A stretch of DNA of 64,000 bases from Pochonia chlamydosporia 170 (lineage: Eukaryota; Ascomycota; Sordariomycetes; Hypocreales; Clavicipitaceae), in assembly GCF_001653235.2 (NCBI RefSeq), contig NC_035794.1, positions 3,658,001 to 3,722,000 of the forward strand. Reading direction: 5' to 3'. The notes under the pieces are model-generated. The model saw only the letters and a program-made list of their open reading frames with translations. It was not told the DNA's origin and made no database searches. The position numbers and the translations under genes were made by a program. Below, piece by piece: positions 32,962 through 43,246 of this stretch. Within the stretch, counting starts at the first letter, position 1. Each line of letters starts with the position of its first letter.

Positions 32962-33766
32962 GCTTTGGTAACATTTCATGCATGTTGTGACAAGTCAGTG
33001 CCGTCGCCTCTACTTTGTCGCCCATATTTAATAACCAACAGCTCACTTTAGCAAAGACTCATCGATTACTCAATGCTTTCGTCTGTACTTGTTATTTGAT
33101 ACATCAATTGAGGTGCGTAGGGTTATGGTCTCGCCGCAACTAGGTGGCGCCACCTACATTGTTGTGAAGTCATCAGGTTACTGTTTACGTGAACATTCCC
33201 GATCTTACAAAAGTGCCTCCCTTATTAACTGATACTCAATTGACACACGGCCATATATCACCGAGGTTGTATAAACTCCGCATATGGCACGGAAGCGCGG
33301 ATGAAAAGCGAGGACCTTTAAAGCTGGAGTGGGCATAAGGGTCCTTAAGTCCGGGAAGTTATGGCGCGCATTGACAACACAGTAGGTAAAACAAAGTATT
33401 AATAATTGGGATCCAGTATTAAACACGGCACAGGAGATCAAATAGCGGAGACTCTAGTCCCAATTCAAGATGCTAGGCGCGATGGAAAGCAAACGCCGCG
33501 CTGCACATTTTCGGCTTTAAGAGCTTCCACAATAACGTCCAGCCACTTATGACATCAACCGAGCTAAATGCCGCTGGCCCCTCACATGGTTCCGTGCCGA
33601 TGAAGAAATGAAGAATACAGTTTCCATAGTTTGTAAAAGATATATAAGAGGTGGCTCGCTCTGAGAAGATTTCGGAAATTTAAGAGTTGGTGTATAAAGC
33701 TACAGTTGCAGTCAACATCTAAATACATTACCAACTAAACCTCCTAAGCGCTTACAACTACAAACC
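32962..33766. other. Promoter region of the aldo/keto reductase gene
   Basis: No gene seen. A TATA box lies at 33641-33649 and is listed separately. Confidence 0.5.
33641..33649 (+). promoter_or_regulatory. TATA box of the aldo/keto reductase gene
   Basis: TATATAAGA lies 126 bases before the ATG, with an AC-rich leader after it. Confidence 0.55.
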
Positions 33767-34916
33767 ATGTCTGCCCCCACACGACAGCTCGGCCGGAATG
33801 GCCCCCAAGTTACTGGTATTGGTCTGGGGCTTATGAGTTTTGCAGGCTGGTACGGCCAGCAGGACACTAGTGTTGAGTCGTCTCTAAAATTCCTCGACAG
33901 AGCTCATGAGATTGGCGAGCGGTTTTGGGATACCGCAGATGCCTATACTGGTAGTGAGCAGAGAGTTGGTGAATGGTTCAAGAGAACAGGCAAACGATCG
34001 GATATTTTCCTAGCGACCAAGTTTGCCATCAAGGCGAATCCAGATGGAACACGAACAATCTCCAACGAGCCGGCATGGATCAAACAGGCGTGTGCTAACA
34101 GTCTGGAACGACTGGGAATTGATACCATCGATTTGTATTATTGCCACCGAGTTGACGATAAGACTCCAATTGAGCATACCATCCAAACAATGGCAGAGCT
34201 GAAAAAGTAAGTCTCGCTTTGCCGATGTAATGAAACAGAAATGGTGTCGGCGATTAAATGCTAACATTATGACCTAGGGAGGGCAAGATCCGACACATTG
34301 GACTGTCTGAGTGTTCAGCAGCAACTATTCGCCGTGCTCATGCTGTCCATCCTATCTCAGCATACCAAGTCGAGTACAGCCCTCTATTCCTGGATATTGA
34401 ATCTGACAAGACGGAGATTCTGAAGACTTGTCGCGAACTGGGGATCACTGTAGTTGCTTACAGCCCAGTTGGTCGAGGTCTTTTGACGGGATCAATCAAA
34501 TCGCTCAGCGACTTGCCTGAGAAAGACTGGCGCCGAGGAGTACCCAAGCTCATGGACAACTTCCCCAAGATTATGGCTCTGGTAGACAAGATTCAGTCCG
34601 TGGCTCAGAAACACAACGCGACACCTGCTCAAATTTGTCTGGCGTGGGTGGCGGCGCAAGGTGAAGACATCATTTCCATCCCTGGTACTACGACGATCAA
34701 GTACCTGGAAGACAACACGAATGCTCTCAAAATCAAGTTGACGGACGAAGAGATCAAGGAGCTGAGAAAGTTTGCAGAGGAGACGGAGTTGCCTGGAGAG
34801 CGGTATCCAAAGGGGTGAGTTGTGAATCTTGAGAGGTCCAAGGTGACGATGCACATTGCTAACTTAGATGTAGAGCTTCCACCACATTGTTTGCGGATTC
34901 TGTACCTTTGAAATAA
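33767..34916 (+). CDS. NADPH-dependent aldo/keto reductase (AKR13/YakC type)
   Basis: Exons 33767-34206, 34278-34814 and 34874-34916 phase into 339 residues. The last exon is short but restores the family's usual end, [20 protein letters not shown]. The catalytic tetrad is visible: Asp55, Tyr60, Lys85 and His127, within [19 protein letters not shown] and YYCHRVD. Later motifs [32 protein letters not shown] and [14 protein letters not shown] are the NADP-binding barrel strands. The protein has no signal peptide, so it is cytosolic; it would reduce small aldehydes or ketones. Substrate cannot be predicted. It is the first gene of a stretch rich in metabolic enzymes and may work with them. Confidence 0.93.
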
Positions 34917-35629
34917 TCGGATTGTTTAGTCGGCATTCGGAGGGGACTAAGACTCTGAAGCTGGGCGTGGTGGGTGTATGGATGCGTCAGGCGTCGCTGA
35001 CATTAAGATGTAAGCGAGTATGTACCTTTGAAGATGACACCTTGGTCACAAGGGAAATAAACCGGATTATTCACATATATTCTTTTACCTGATTTAAGAA
35101 GTACAAAAGCACAAAATGTTGCAGAGACCATCCATCTGCTTGCGTGTAGCCCCGACTCTGTGTGACATACCGCATGTAAGGGAAGTTGAAATTGTCAAGT
35201 GCAACCCGCAACACGAGCTCCTGCCTGATATTTATGATTACGAAAGCACTCAACGTATATAGGAAGGCGTGAGCATCTGTGCTGGTAAACAATGTTCAGA
35301 CTCGCCCAGCTCAACTCGTTCTTGTTGGCATCTTTCACAAATCCGTGACCATCCTCGCCACATCCATCTCTACCCGTTGCATCAAATACATAACACTTCC
35401 ACTCGTTTTATCTCCTTGAACAAAATTAATAGGAAACAGCACAGAGAGTTTGACATAGCGAATATTCGGCGGTTGGAGCATTCTGGGTGAAGCAGCCTCC
35501 GAGTGACTGCGTCCCATCATCATTCAACCAACAGCAGCATCGCAGGATCAGCCTAATCATATCTTCTCCAAGGCAGCAAACGATTCACATGATAGTGGTT
35601 TTTCGACACGCTGAAACGACTTCAGCGAC
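34917..35629. other. Intergenic, no gene recognised
   Basis: Short frames only. It holds the end of the reductase transcript and the start of the F-box gene. No repeat seen. Confidence 0.55.
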
Positions 35630-36970
35630 ATGTCTGCACTAGGCCAACCAGGCGCAGGAGTGCCACCGCCGTCGTGTAATACAGAGTCTTTACGCAGACG
35701 CAATTCCGTCCTAATCACTTTGAATGACTTACCCTCAGAAGTTCTGGACCACATATGTCGCTCTCTTTGCACACATTGTGAGGATGAAGAGAAACTTGGA
35801 CCTCCCGTATCTACCGAACGAAACAGGGTCTCAAGAAGTTCTCTTCTGGCATTGACGAGAACCAACAGGCGACTGCACGACATTGCAGAGCGTATTCTGT
35901 ATCACCGACTGGGAAGCGAAAGGCTCTCTGACTTTGACTGCTTCGTCTCGGTCATCAGCAAGCTACTGCTCAATCCTGCGCTTGCAGCAAATGTCCGACA
36001 GGTCTTACTTTTCCCGTTAGTCGTTGACTCGGACTCGAGCGGCCGTGGTTACACGATACTCAGAAATCTGGCCGTAGGGAGCGGGAGCCAGCACTTTCCA
36101 ACGTGCGAGATATGGACAAATTTCTTGTTGTTCACTCTCACACAGAGTGAGGCTGACGCGAAGTGCCCTTCAACCTTTTACCTGCTTTTGCTCTCTCTGA
36201 CACTACGGGTGGCATCTGTGGAAGTCAACATGCATGCGGCTAGGCCACCTATGCCCCCAGCAGCCGGATGGTGGCGAATCCTACGACCAAATGATACGTA
36301 TAAGCTCATTGAGGCAATTCGAGTCGTATCCCGTTGTAGCAGTGCCCTGCATCTGCTTGAAGAATTGATTATAAGACCAGACACTGGCGTTCAGGAGAGC
36401 TATTTTGGAGGCGACGATGTATTATCCATTCTGGACACATGCCGTCGCCTAAAACATCTGAAGTTCTTGGGAACTCATGGACTACCCTGTCGCCCGCATC
36501 GTGTTTCCACGCTTCATGAGTTATTTGTGTCAGCAAGTACGGGTATTCCGCCTCTTGGGCAAAGGATTATGCCGGCCCCTTGTCGACTCAGCTCCCTGAC
36601 AACATTGGTATTCCAAGCCCTACCCGTATCCAGTGGCTCAACGGAATATAAGCGAACTGGTTTCTACTCACTCTTGCGTCAAATACATTGCCTGGAATAC
36701 TTCGTATTTACCATAGACCCACGTTTGAACCTGCTTTTTCCTGAACTTCTCCTTCATTCACACATTACTCCTGGGCAAATAGTCTCCATTGTGGCGGAAC
36801 TTCAGCCCAAGCTCAAGCATTTAACTCTTAATTTTTGGGGAGCAGACCCATCCATGTGTTTGTATTGTAACGAGTGGCTTATTTCAAGCGATAAGCTTCC
36901 CTACCGTCTTCCGGAGCTCAGGTCATTGAGTCTGAGTGACAACTGCTATCGAGTTGGCCTTGGTGAATAG
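35630..36970 (+). CDS. F-box protein, frame ended early by a TAG
   Basis: The frame gives 446 residues. Residues 28-50 read ITLNDLPSEVLDHICRSL, a normal F-box start, and RTNRRLHDIAERILYHRL is a typical fungal F-box follow-on. The rest consists of leucine-rich segments (LHLLEELIIRPDTG, CRRLKHLKFLGTHG, PKLKHLTLNFWG, LPELRSLSLSDN). F-box proteins link SCF ubiquitin ligases to substrates. The frame ends at TAG 36968-36970 right after VGLGE, and the same frame then stays open to 37351 with similar leucine-rich text (LEKLVLLTNEPEPL, TTLRRIDLRF). The 28 nt between a GT and an AG there are too few for an intron. So the gene is either truncated by a nonsense change, read through, or has a sequencing error. 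The gene has no introns in the part seen. Confidence 0.7.
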   Translation: MSALGQPGAGVPPPSCNTESLRRRNSVLITLNDLPSEVLDHICRSLCTHCEDEEKLGPPVSTERNRVSRSSLLALTRTNRRLHDIAERILYHRLGSERLSDFDCFVSVISKLLLNPALAANVRQVLLFPLVVDSDSSGRGYTILRNLAVGSGSQHFPTCEIWTNFLLFTLTQSEADAKCPSTFYLLLLSLTLRVASVEVNMHAARPPMPPAAGWWRILRPNDTYKLIEAIRVVSRCSSALHLLEELIIRPDTGVQESYFGGDDVLSILDTCRRLKHLKFLGTHGLPCRPHRVSTLHELFVSASTGIPPLGQRIMPAPCRLSSLTTLVFQALPVSSGSTEYKRTGFYSLLRQIHCLEYFVFTIDPRLNLLFPELLLHSHITPGQIVSIVAELQPKLKHLTLNFWGADPSMCLYCNEWLISSDKLPYRLPELRSLSLSDNCYRVGLGE

Positions 36971-37351
36971 AATGAACTTACTTTGCAAAGGATAGCACAC
37001 GGCCTGGCAACTTTAATAGGGCCAAATCTTGAGAAGCTCGTGCTTCTCACCAACGAACCAGAGCCTTTGTCAGTAGAATTGAGGTGTCTTGCTGATGGAT
37101 ACCTCAAGGGCAGCTACACCACGCTGAGGCGCATTGACCTACGATTCATCAACGAAAGCCACAGGTCCATACACAGCCTACGGCGTTGGAAGGCACAAAT
37201 CGGTTGTGTCTTTAAACACACAGGCATCTACACTCAAGTAAGATGTCAAAGTAGGCGATGGCAAAATGGCAATATACAAGTTTACACGGCAGAACTTACA
37301 AACGGGCGACTCGGTGCAGGGCAACGGTTCCACCGGCTTGCGGAGTGCTAA
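36971..37351 (+). pseudogene. In-frame extension of the F-box gene after the TAG
   Basis: Same reading frame as the F-box protein, open for 126 codons, with leucine-rich composition matching the upstream repeats (GPNLEKLVLL, YTTLRRIDLRF). It lacks an ATG at its start. Read as the former C-terminus now separated by a stop, or as a readthrough extension. The last 40 codons look less protein-like, so the original end is not known. Confidence 0.5.
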
Positions 37352-37600
37352 CAGAGCCATTCATGATTCTGTGGAGAGCCTCGGTAACTACTTCTTGGTC
37401 TCCGATGGCGTTTTCGAGTATGCGGGGAAGCCATCTTTGACAATTCATGTTGGAGACGCTCGGCCCTCTCGACTCTCATCTTCTCAACCTCCACATGTGT
37501 GAAGAAGAATATGCATTTTGAAGTTGCCATCTTAGCCAGCTAAAACCAAGACAACTAGCGACAATTTTTACAAACGACGTACCTGCAGTCCTGGACTATC

Positions 37601-38742
37601 ATGGATTCCGCAGAAACTACCACTTACAAGTCGGGCCCACCATTTCCCGATGATGTTCCAACAGCTCCTCTACTTCGGCTTTCACTTGCCAAATTGCAAG
37701 CCAAGGATCCAGAAGAAATAAAACGATTTACAAGTGCCTGTGAAGACCTAGGTTTCTTTTACCTGGATCTTCGTGGGCCTGGTGATAAGATCCTCCAACA
37801 GTCAAGCGATCTCTTTGATGTGGGCAAAGAACTGTTTGACTTGCCCCTTGAAGAGAAAAAGAAGTACAACTTCGAGCACTTGAAAAGCTATCTGGGATAC
37901 AAACACATGGGTGCATCAGTCGCAGATAAGCATGGCAACTTGGATAGAAATGAGTTTTACAATGTAAGTGGACTACTCGATAACGTCTGGGTAACTCAGG
38001 AGACCAAACTGTGACTGATGGCTTTGCAAAGGTAGGCAAAGATGACATGTTTGAGATTGGGGAAAAGTGGCCAGCGCCTGGCGTTCTTGAATCACGACGT
38101 GATCTCATCAAGTCCTTCATGGCTTCCGCATATTCTATTGTCTCATTGGTTCTGGAGTTACTAAACGACCATCTTGCACTTCCTCCTGGTACACTGCAGT
38201 CGATGCATCGTCTGGAAGGCCACGGAGGGGACCAAGTCCGATTCATCAAGGCTCCTCCTCAACCACAAGATGACCGTACCATTGCCCTTGGTGAGCACAC
38301 TGACTTTGGCAGTGTGACTGTCTTGTTCAATCGTCTAGGGGGACTACAAGTGCTACCCCCTGGTGCAGATGCTGAATGGTGTTACGTGAAGCCTCTCCCA
38401 GGTCATGCCATCATCAACCTCGGCGACGCAATGGTTAAATTCACCAATGGGCTGCTGCGATCAAACATCCATCGCGTCGTGTCTCCTCCCGGCGAGCAGG
38501 CCGATTCGACGAGATACTCGCTGGTTTACTTTAACAGGCCAGAGGACGATGTGATATTGCGACGTCTACAAAATAGCGACCGCATTCCGCCATTGACTAC
38601 CGGCTTAGTCGAGGATGAAGTCACCAGCAAAGATTGGATCATCAGAAGAGCATTAGGGTCTCGGCCGGCATTGCACGGAAAGGACGCCTTTGACTTGAGT
38701 AAGAGCCGAGGCACAGAAGCCATTTCGCAGCGAGTAAATTAG
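37601..38742 (+). CDS. 2-oxoglutarate/Fe(II) oxygenase (isopenicillin-N-synthase-like)
   Basis: Exons 37601-37963 and 38032-38742 join in phase into 357 residues. The N-terminal DIOX_N part has ACEDLGFFYLDLRG and FDLPLEEKKKYNF; the C-terminal 2OG-Fe(II) core has the iron ligands His210 and Asp212 (GEHTDFGSVT) and His268 (SNIHRVVSPPG), and the 2-oxoglutarate-binding Arg282/Ser284 pair (TRYSLVYFNRPE). All key residues are present, so it should be active. Fungal members oxidise secondary metabolites, flavonoid-like compounds or small organic acids; the substrate here is unknown. There is no signal peptide. It lies tandem with the F-box gene and about 430 nt from the 3' end of a Dal5-type transporter, a setting that suggests a joint metabolic role. 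Confidence 0.93.
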
Positions 38743-39176
38743 CGTACTTTCATATTTTCTTGTGTTTTAATTCATAGCAGGATTTTCACTCTGAACAAAA
38801 CATAACTCACAAAGACTCAAAAAGACTCAGTTGTGCCTTGGCATATGACGACAACCACAACCGAACCACATTGCGTCATTTGACATCTGTCCCGAATGGT
38901 CATAAAATGATCCAAGATGCCATGCCCAATAGCCCAACTGATGTCAACATACTGCGAGCCAGCCTACTAAACCTCGTGGCACAAAAAGACAGTCCAGCTC
39001 GATCGCAGGATCCTTCCCGTGGCGCCGCCACATGCAGGGAACAGCCGGGGATGCATCAACAGTAACATCACGCCACGATCTCATGTAACAAATCAACAAT
39101 CCAGCTAACATTACTGGAAATAAGACACGGCAGCTAAACTATACACGCTCGCTCAATTACATTCACACAGAGCAAC
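38743..39176. other. Convergent 3' region
   Basis: Lies between the oxygenase and transporter 3' ends. One 75-codon frame is unsupported. No gene seen. Confidence 0.6.
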
Positions 39177-40835
39177 TCAGTCCTGCTCAGGCTCCTCAGC
39201 CAGAGCCTGCTTCCTCTCCACGCCCCCGTCACCTCCATCAAACAATCTATACAAAAGCTTCCATACTAAAATGACGACTGTTGCGGCAATGGTGCACGAC
39301 GCGGCGATTATAAGACCGCGTTTATACCGCGGGGCATCTACATCCGTCAGCGTGATAATGAGTGACTGACCAGATAGGACATACCTTGTGTTCGGAAGAG
39401 CTGGTTGCCTGGAAAATTGGCCAGTTGGATGCTCATCACGTAGGCGGCCAGGGCAATGGGCCGTTTATGATCTTCCATTTTGGCCGTTAGCCATGCGGCG
39501 CTGATGGCTTGTGCTGAGCCCATTCCCATTTGTGTCCATACCACGCCCCCTGTATATTGTGAGTGCGAGTTCATAATAGCTGTCTTGTGCAAACATACCG
39601 TAAAGAGTCCACTTTCGAACATCGCCTGGCGCCAAAGCCAGCCAGAGAAGTCCAGCAGCACCAATTAAATACCCGACTGCGATGTGAATTCCTCGCTCTT
39701 TGGTCTTGTCGCTGCTGAATGCGAGAGAGACAGACACCACGAGCGAGCAGATGCTTCCCACGGAATTAAGGCCATTGGCTTGCAGCCTCGTGAAGCCGAG
39801 GGCCTTGATAATCGACGGGGCGTAGGTGTTCATTGGCGCAATCATCACCATGGATAGCAGAGCGGCGACAAGATGGCCGTAGAGCCGCCAGTCCAGAAAC
39901 GTCTGTAGAATGTGCGACGGCTTGACGGGTTTACCCCAGCGGAGCGCCTTGGTTGGGTCATTGCGCATCACGCGCGTCACCAAAATGGAGGCTTCTCGCT
40001 CTGTGAATATGTTGAAGGACCTGCCGAGGAAGGATTTTGGCTGTGCGGCGCTGTGGGGGAGATATAAATATGCGATAACGCCCAGGCCACATGTGAGAAT
40101 ACCCTCTGCAAGGAATTAGCTTTTACTCTCACAGCGTTAGAGAAAGGTAAACATACCAATTAGAAATAACCATTGCCAACCCTTCAAACTCGAGTTATCC
40201 CCCAACGACAAAAGCCCAATGCTCAACGGGCCCCCCAACGCACCAGCAAACGCATTCGACGCCCAAAACAGCGCATACCGCAACGCCAACTCATCATTCG
40301 TATAAAACTTGGAAATGTACAGCGCAAAACCAGGGATGTACCCCCCCTCCAATGCGCCGATGAAAAACCGCACGGCACTCAGCCCCGCGCCATTCTTAAC
40401 AAACACCTGTGTCCAGGTCACGGTGCCCCAGAGGAACATCGTGATAGGGAGGAACCGCTCGGGCCCCATGTACCGACTAATCAGGTTGAACGGCAGCTCG
40501 GTAATCACGAAGCCCACCGTGAAGAGCGTCTGGGCCAGATTGATGTCCGAGTTGTCCACGCGGATATCCTTGGCGAGCGTGTCGGTCAGCGCATTCCCGA
40601 TGTTGGTGCGGTCGAACTGCAGGAAGCAGAAGCAGAGCATGATGAACGGCAGGATGAGCAGGTCTACTTTGAGTAGAGCGCGTCGGGCGTCGGCGCGGGA
40701 GATGTGAAGCGCCGCATCGTAGCCTGGGATATGGCGGATTTGGTCTTCTTCATCGTGCGTGAGGGAGAGTGTGTTGGGAGCGGGTTCAGCCTTGTGGCGC
40801 AGATTGTCTATATTCGGGTCCTTTTCCGGTGTCAT
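39177..40835 (-). CDS. MFS anion transporter of the Dal5/allantoate permease family
   Basis: Four minus-strand exons (40157-40835, 39599-40105, 39385-39549, 39177-39337) phase into 503 residues, normal for this family. Donors are GTATGT three times over. About 12 membrane segments are visible. Family text includes LQFDRTNIGNAL in the first helix region, RYMGPERFLPITMFLWG, RFFIGALEGGYIPG, WQWLFLIEGILTCG and the late SAAWLTAKMEDHKRPIALA. Known Dal5-family members carry allantoate, nicotinate, pantothenate, biotin-precursor or sulfonate-type anions into the cell with protons. The substrate is not readable, but an arylsulfotransferase-like gene next door makes a sulfonated or sulfated compound worth testing. 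Transcribed away from that gene, with which it shares a 0.66 kb promoter space. Confidence 0.93.
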
Positions 40836-41494
40836 GATGTGCCGAGACGTTTGAAATGCCGAGACTGTGGTTCTTGGGTTTGTGCTTCAGATCATGTCTT
40901 AGGTTTCTGTTCTGTGGTGGTTGATTTATATGTCTGTGGTCGGCGTGCTCCGATGAAATCAAGACGCTTTATCTCATGGCTTGCTCGTGATTTTCAAAGA
41001 ACGATACCAATAGTTGAAAGATATCATGGTCTTCCAGAATGACGTGCTGATAACATGTCGTTGCTTCAAAGTATGTAGACCCCTATTGTTGGCGCTGTTT
41101 GCTCCATCTTCATGGTGGTTTTGTGGTGGAGTGGTGGAGGTTGGCCGCGGTAAGCCGCCGGGATGGCCGTCGGGATGCCGTGGGTTGATATGCGGCGGGT
41201 TGAGATGCGCATTCGAGAATTGACTTTTGTTCACGGAGTATAAGATATCGTATTTTACATGTGCCAACCTTTTTTACATTCTAGATAAGAAGGCTGTTTC
41301 TTTACTATAAAGCTGCTTTGGTATCTTGGCTGATTAAAAGTTGGTGTGACTGCTTTTGCGCTAGCGTTGAGCGATATTCAGCTGGTTGCCTGTGAGGAAG
41401 CAACTCATTCATCTCAAATTACCCGTTTTGGAAATCTGCTTCATTTACATCGTCAAGCACATTCTGCATTTTATTCTATTTGAACTGCATTGCA
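40836..41494. other. Shared divergent promoter region
   Basis: Lies between the transporter (minus) and the arylsulfotransferase-like gene (plus); both could be controlled from here. A near copy of the 9-mer (CACGGAGTA) occurs at 41232-41240. No gene is seen; short frames are unsupported. Confidence 0.55.
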
Positions 41495-42652
41495 ATGGAG
41501 CAAAATACCCTCAAGCGCAGAGGCGTCGGCCTCATCGGCGTCGACAAGCAAAAGTCCTTTGGCGGATATACTCTCTTCTGCCCCATGACCAGCGACGTCG
41601 CTCATCTCATCGACATTGACGGCAAGGAGGTTCACTCGTGGAAACTACCCGGCCGAATTGGTCGGCATGCTAGAATCTTGCCCAACGGTAACCTGGCAGT
41701 CAATACTCTTCGCCCATCTCCTGAAAACAAGACCAAAGATGGCGGGCCTTTCCCCTTCCCCTTCTTCAACAAGTATGGCGGCGGAATCATGTCAGAGCTC
41801 GACCCGGAAGGGAATATTGTTCGCCAATTCATCGACCCTTTCGGCCACCATGATCAGCTCCATCTGGGGGATGGGCGTATACTGTACGCCAGTCTCGAGG
41901 CCCTCACACCCGAGCAATCTGCCCAGGTTATCGGCGGTGTTCCTGGTTCCGAAATCGACGGCATCACCTACGCAGACATGATCAACGAAGTAGACGCCCA
42001 AGGCAACTTGGTCTGGCAGTGGAAGGTCTCAGAGCGACTCCCACGGGATGAGTTTCCCCTGCAGCCGCACTACACTCGTGAGCACTACCCACTCATCAAT
42101 TCTGTCCTGCCCCTCCGTGACGGCAAGCACGTTCTCGCCTCTTTGCGCTCCGTCTCGGCGGTCATCATCATCGAAAAAGCCACCGGAAATATTGTGTGGA
42201 AACTAGGTTCCGATGTTCTCGCTCAGCAGCACAACGCCACTGAACTGGACAACGGCAACATTCTCATCTTCGACAATGGCACCTTCCGCGAGGGCGAGTC
42301 GATTACATACTCCCGCGCAATAGAAGTTGATCGCGCAACCAAGAAGATTGTCTGGGAGTATAGGGACCGTTCATCGCCCATCTGCTTCTTCACACCATTC
42401 ATGGGGAGTGCCCAGCGACTGGCAAACGGGAACACATTCCTGTGTGAAAGTGCTTTTGGTCGCTTGTTTGAAGTCACCCAGGACGGTTACATCTGCTGGG
42501 AATATTTGAATCCCCATTTTGCAGAATATCCAGACGAGGAGACGGCCAAGATCTTCCCTGGGGAATCAAATGCCCTGTTCCGAGCGTACAGGTACGGGTT
42601 GGATGAGATCCCGTGGTTGAAGGCCAAGCTGGAGAAGAGTGGTGCAAGTTAG
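41495..42652 (+). CDS. Arylsulfotransferase (ASST)-like beta-propeller protein
   Basis: One uninterrupted frame, 385 residues, from the ATG giving MEQNTLKRRGVG. Beta-propeller blades repeat with endings such as VAHLIDIDGKEVHSWKLPG, SELDPEGNIVRQFIDPFG, NEVDAQGNLVWQWKV, IIEKATGNIVWKLGSD and IEVDRATKKIVWEYRD, which is the ASST pattern. Candidate catalytic histidines lie in GHHDQLHLGDG and QQHNATELDNGN. Bacterial ASST moves sulfate between phenols; fungal relatives are hardly studied, so the reaction is inferred from family. No signal peptide is seen, unlike the periplasmic bacterial enzymes. The lack of introns, where most neighbours are split, could reflect transfer from bacteria or simple intron loss. 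It shares a promoter space with the Dal5-type transporter. Confidence 0.82.
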   Translation: MEQNTLKRRGVGLIGVDKQKSFGGYTLFCPMTSDVAHLIDIDGKEVHSWKLPGRIGRHARILPNGNLAVNTLRPSPENKTKDGGPFPFPFFNKYGGGIMSELDPEGNIVRQFIDPFGHHDQLHLGDGRILYASLEALTPEQSAQVIGGVPGSEIDGITYADMINEVDAQGNLVWQWKVSERLPRDEFPLQPHYTREHYPLINSVLPLRDGKHVLASLRSVSAVIIIEKATGNIVWKLGSDVLAQQHNATELDNGNILIFDNGTFREGESITYSRAIEVDRATKKIVWEYRDRSSPICFFTPFMGSAQRLANGNTFLCESAFGRLFEVTQDGYICWEYLNPHFAEYPDEETAKIFPGESNALFRAYRYGLDEIPWLKAKLEKSGAS

Positions 42653-43246
42653 AAGAAACAGTATAAAGGGGTATATATTTGGTGAGACTAAAGGCAAGAC
42701 CAAGTCAGTCTGCTTCGTCGATTTTGTCCCAAGACAAAAGTGAAAGATATAATGCACAAAATTGCGTAAGCGTGTCCCGTTCTGTTGCTCCGCGGGGCTT
42801 CTCCGGGAAGCTTTTTTCTCTATGTCCTCGCCGTTACTCTGTCCAGCCAAAATCCTTTTGGCTTTTCTTCCAGGTGCTTAATCCTCCTTTGCGTGTCCTC
42901 AGCTAGTCCCATGGCAGTTGTGGAGCTCTCGGTCCAGGTCATTGCCCAGGCCGGATCTCTTGCGGTATCATAGTCTTGTCTTGCCAGACTCTGCCGCCGA
43001 ATTTGTTTATATTATGCACTGCAGCTCTCCCGCGTTGCACATCGTTACAACTAGTTCATGCACACACCCCTGCGTTAATGTGGAATCAATTTCCTGCACC
43101 GGGCAGTGCTGCCTCGGCGCCGTTAAGTTCGTTTCGACCCTATGATCAGATGAGCTCTCCCAGTTCGGATAGAGAGCACGGCGCACAATGAAACTCTCAG
43201 TGGGCCGCACTTGTCATGCCAATACTTATGCCACTGCCCACCTGTT
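42653..43246. other. Convergent 3' region
   Basis: Holds the ends of the ASST-like gene and of the Zn2Cys6 regulator gene. No gene seen. Confidence 0.6.

Noticed and set aside
36965..36992. Possible 28-nt intron removing the TAG in the F-box gene
   Set aside because: GT and AG are present, but 28 nt is below the lower limit of fungal introns. A longer alternative (55 nt) creates another stop.
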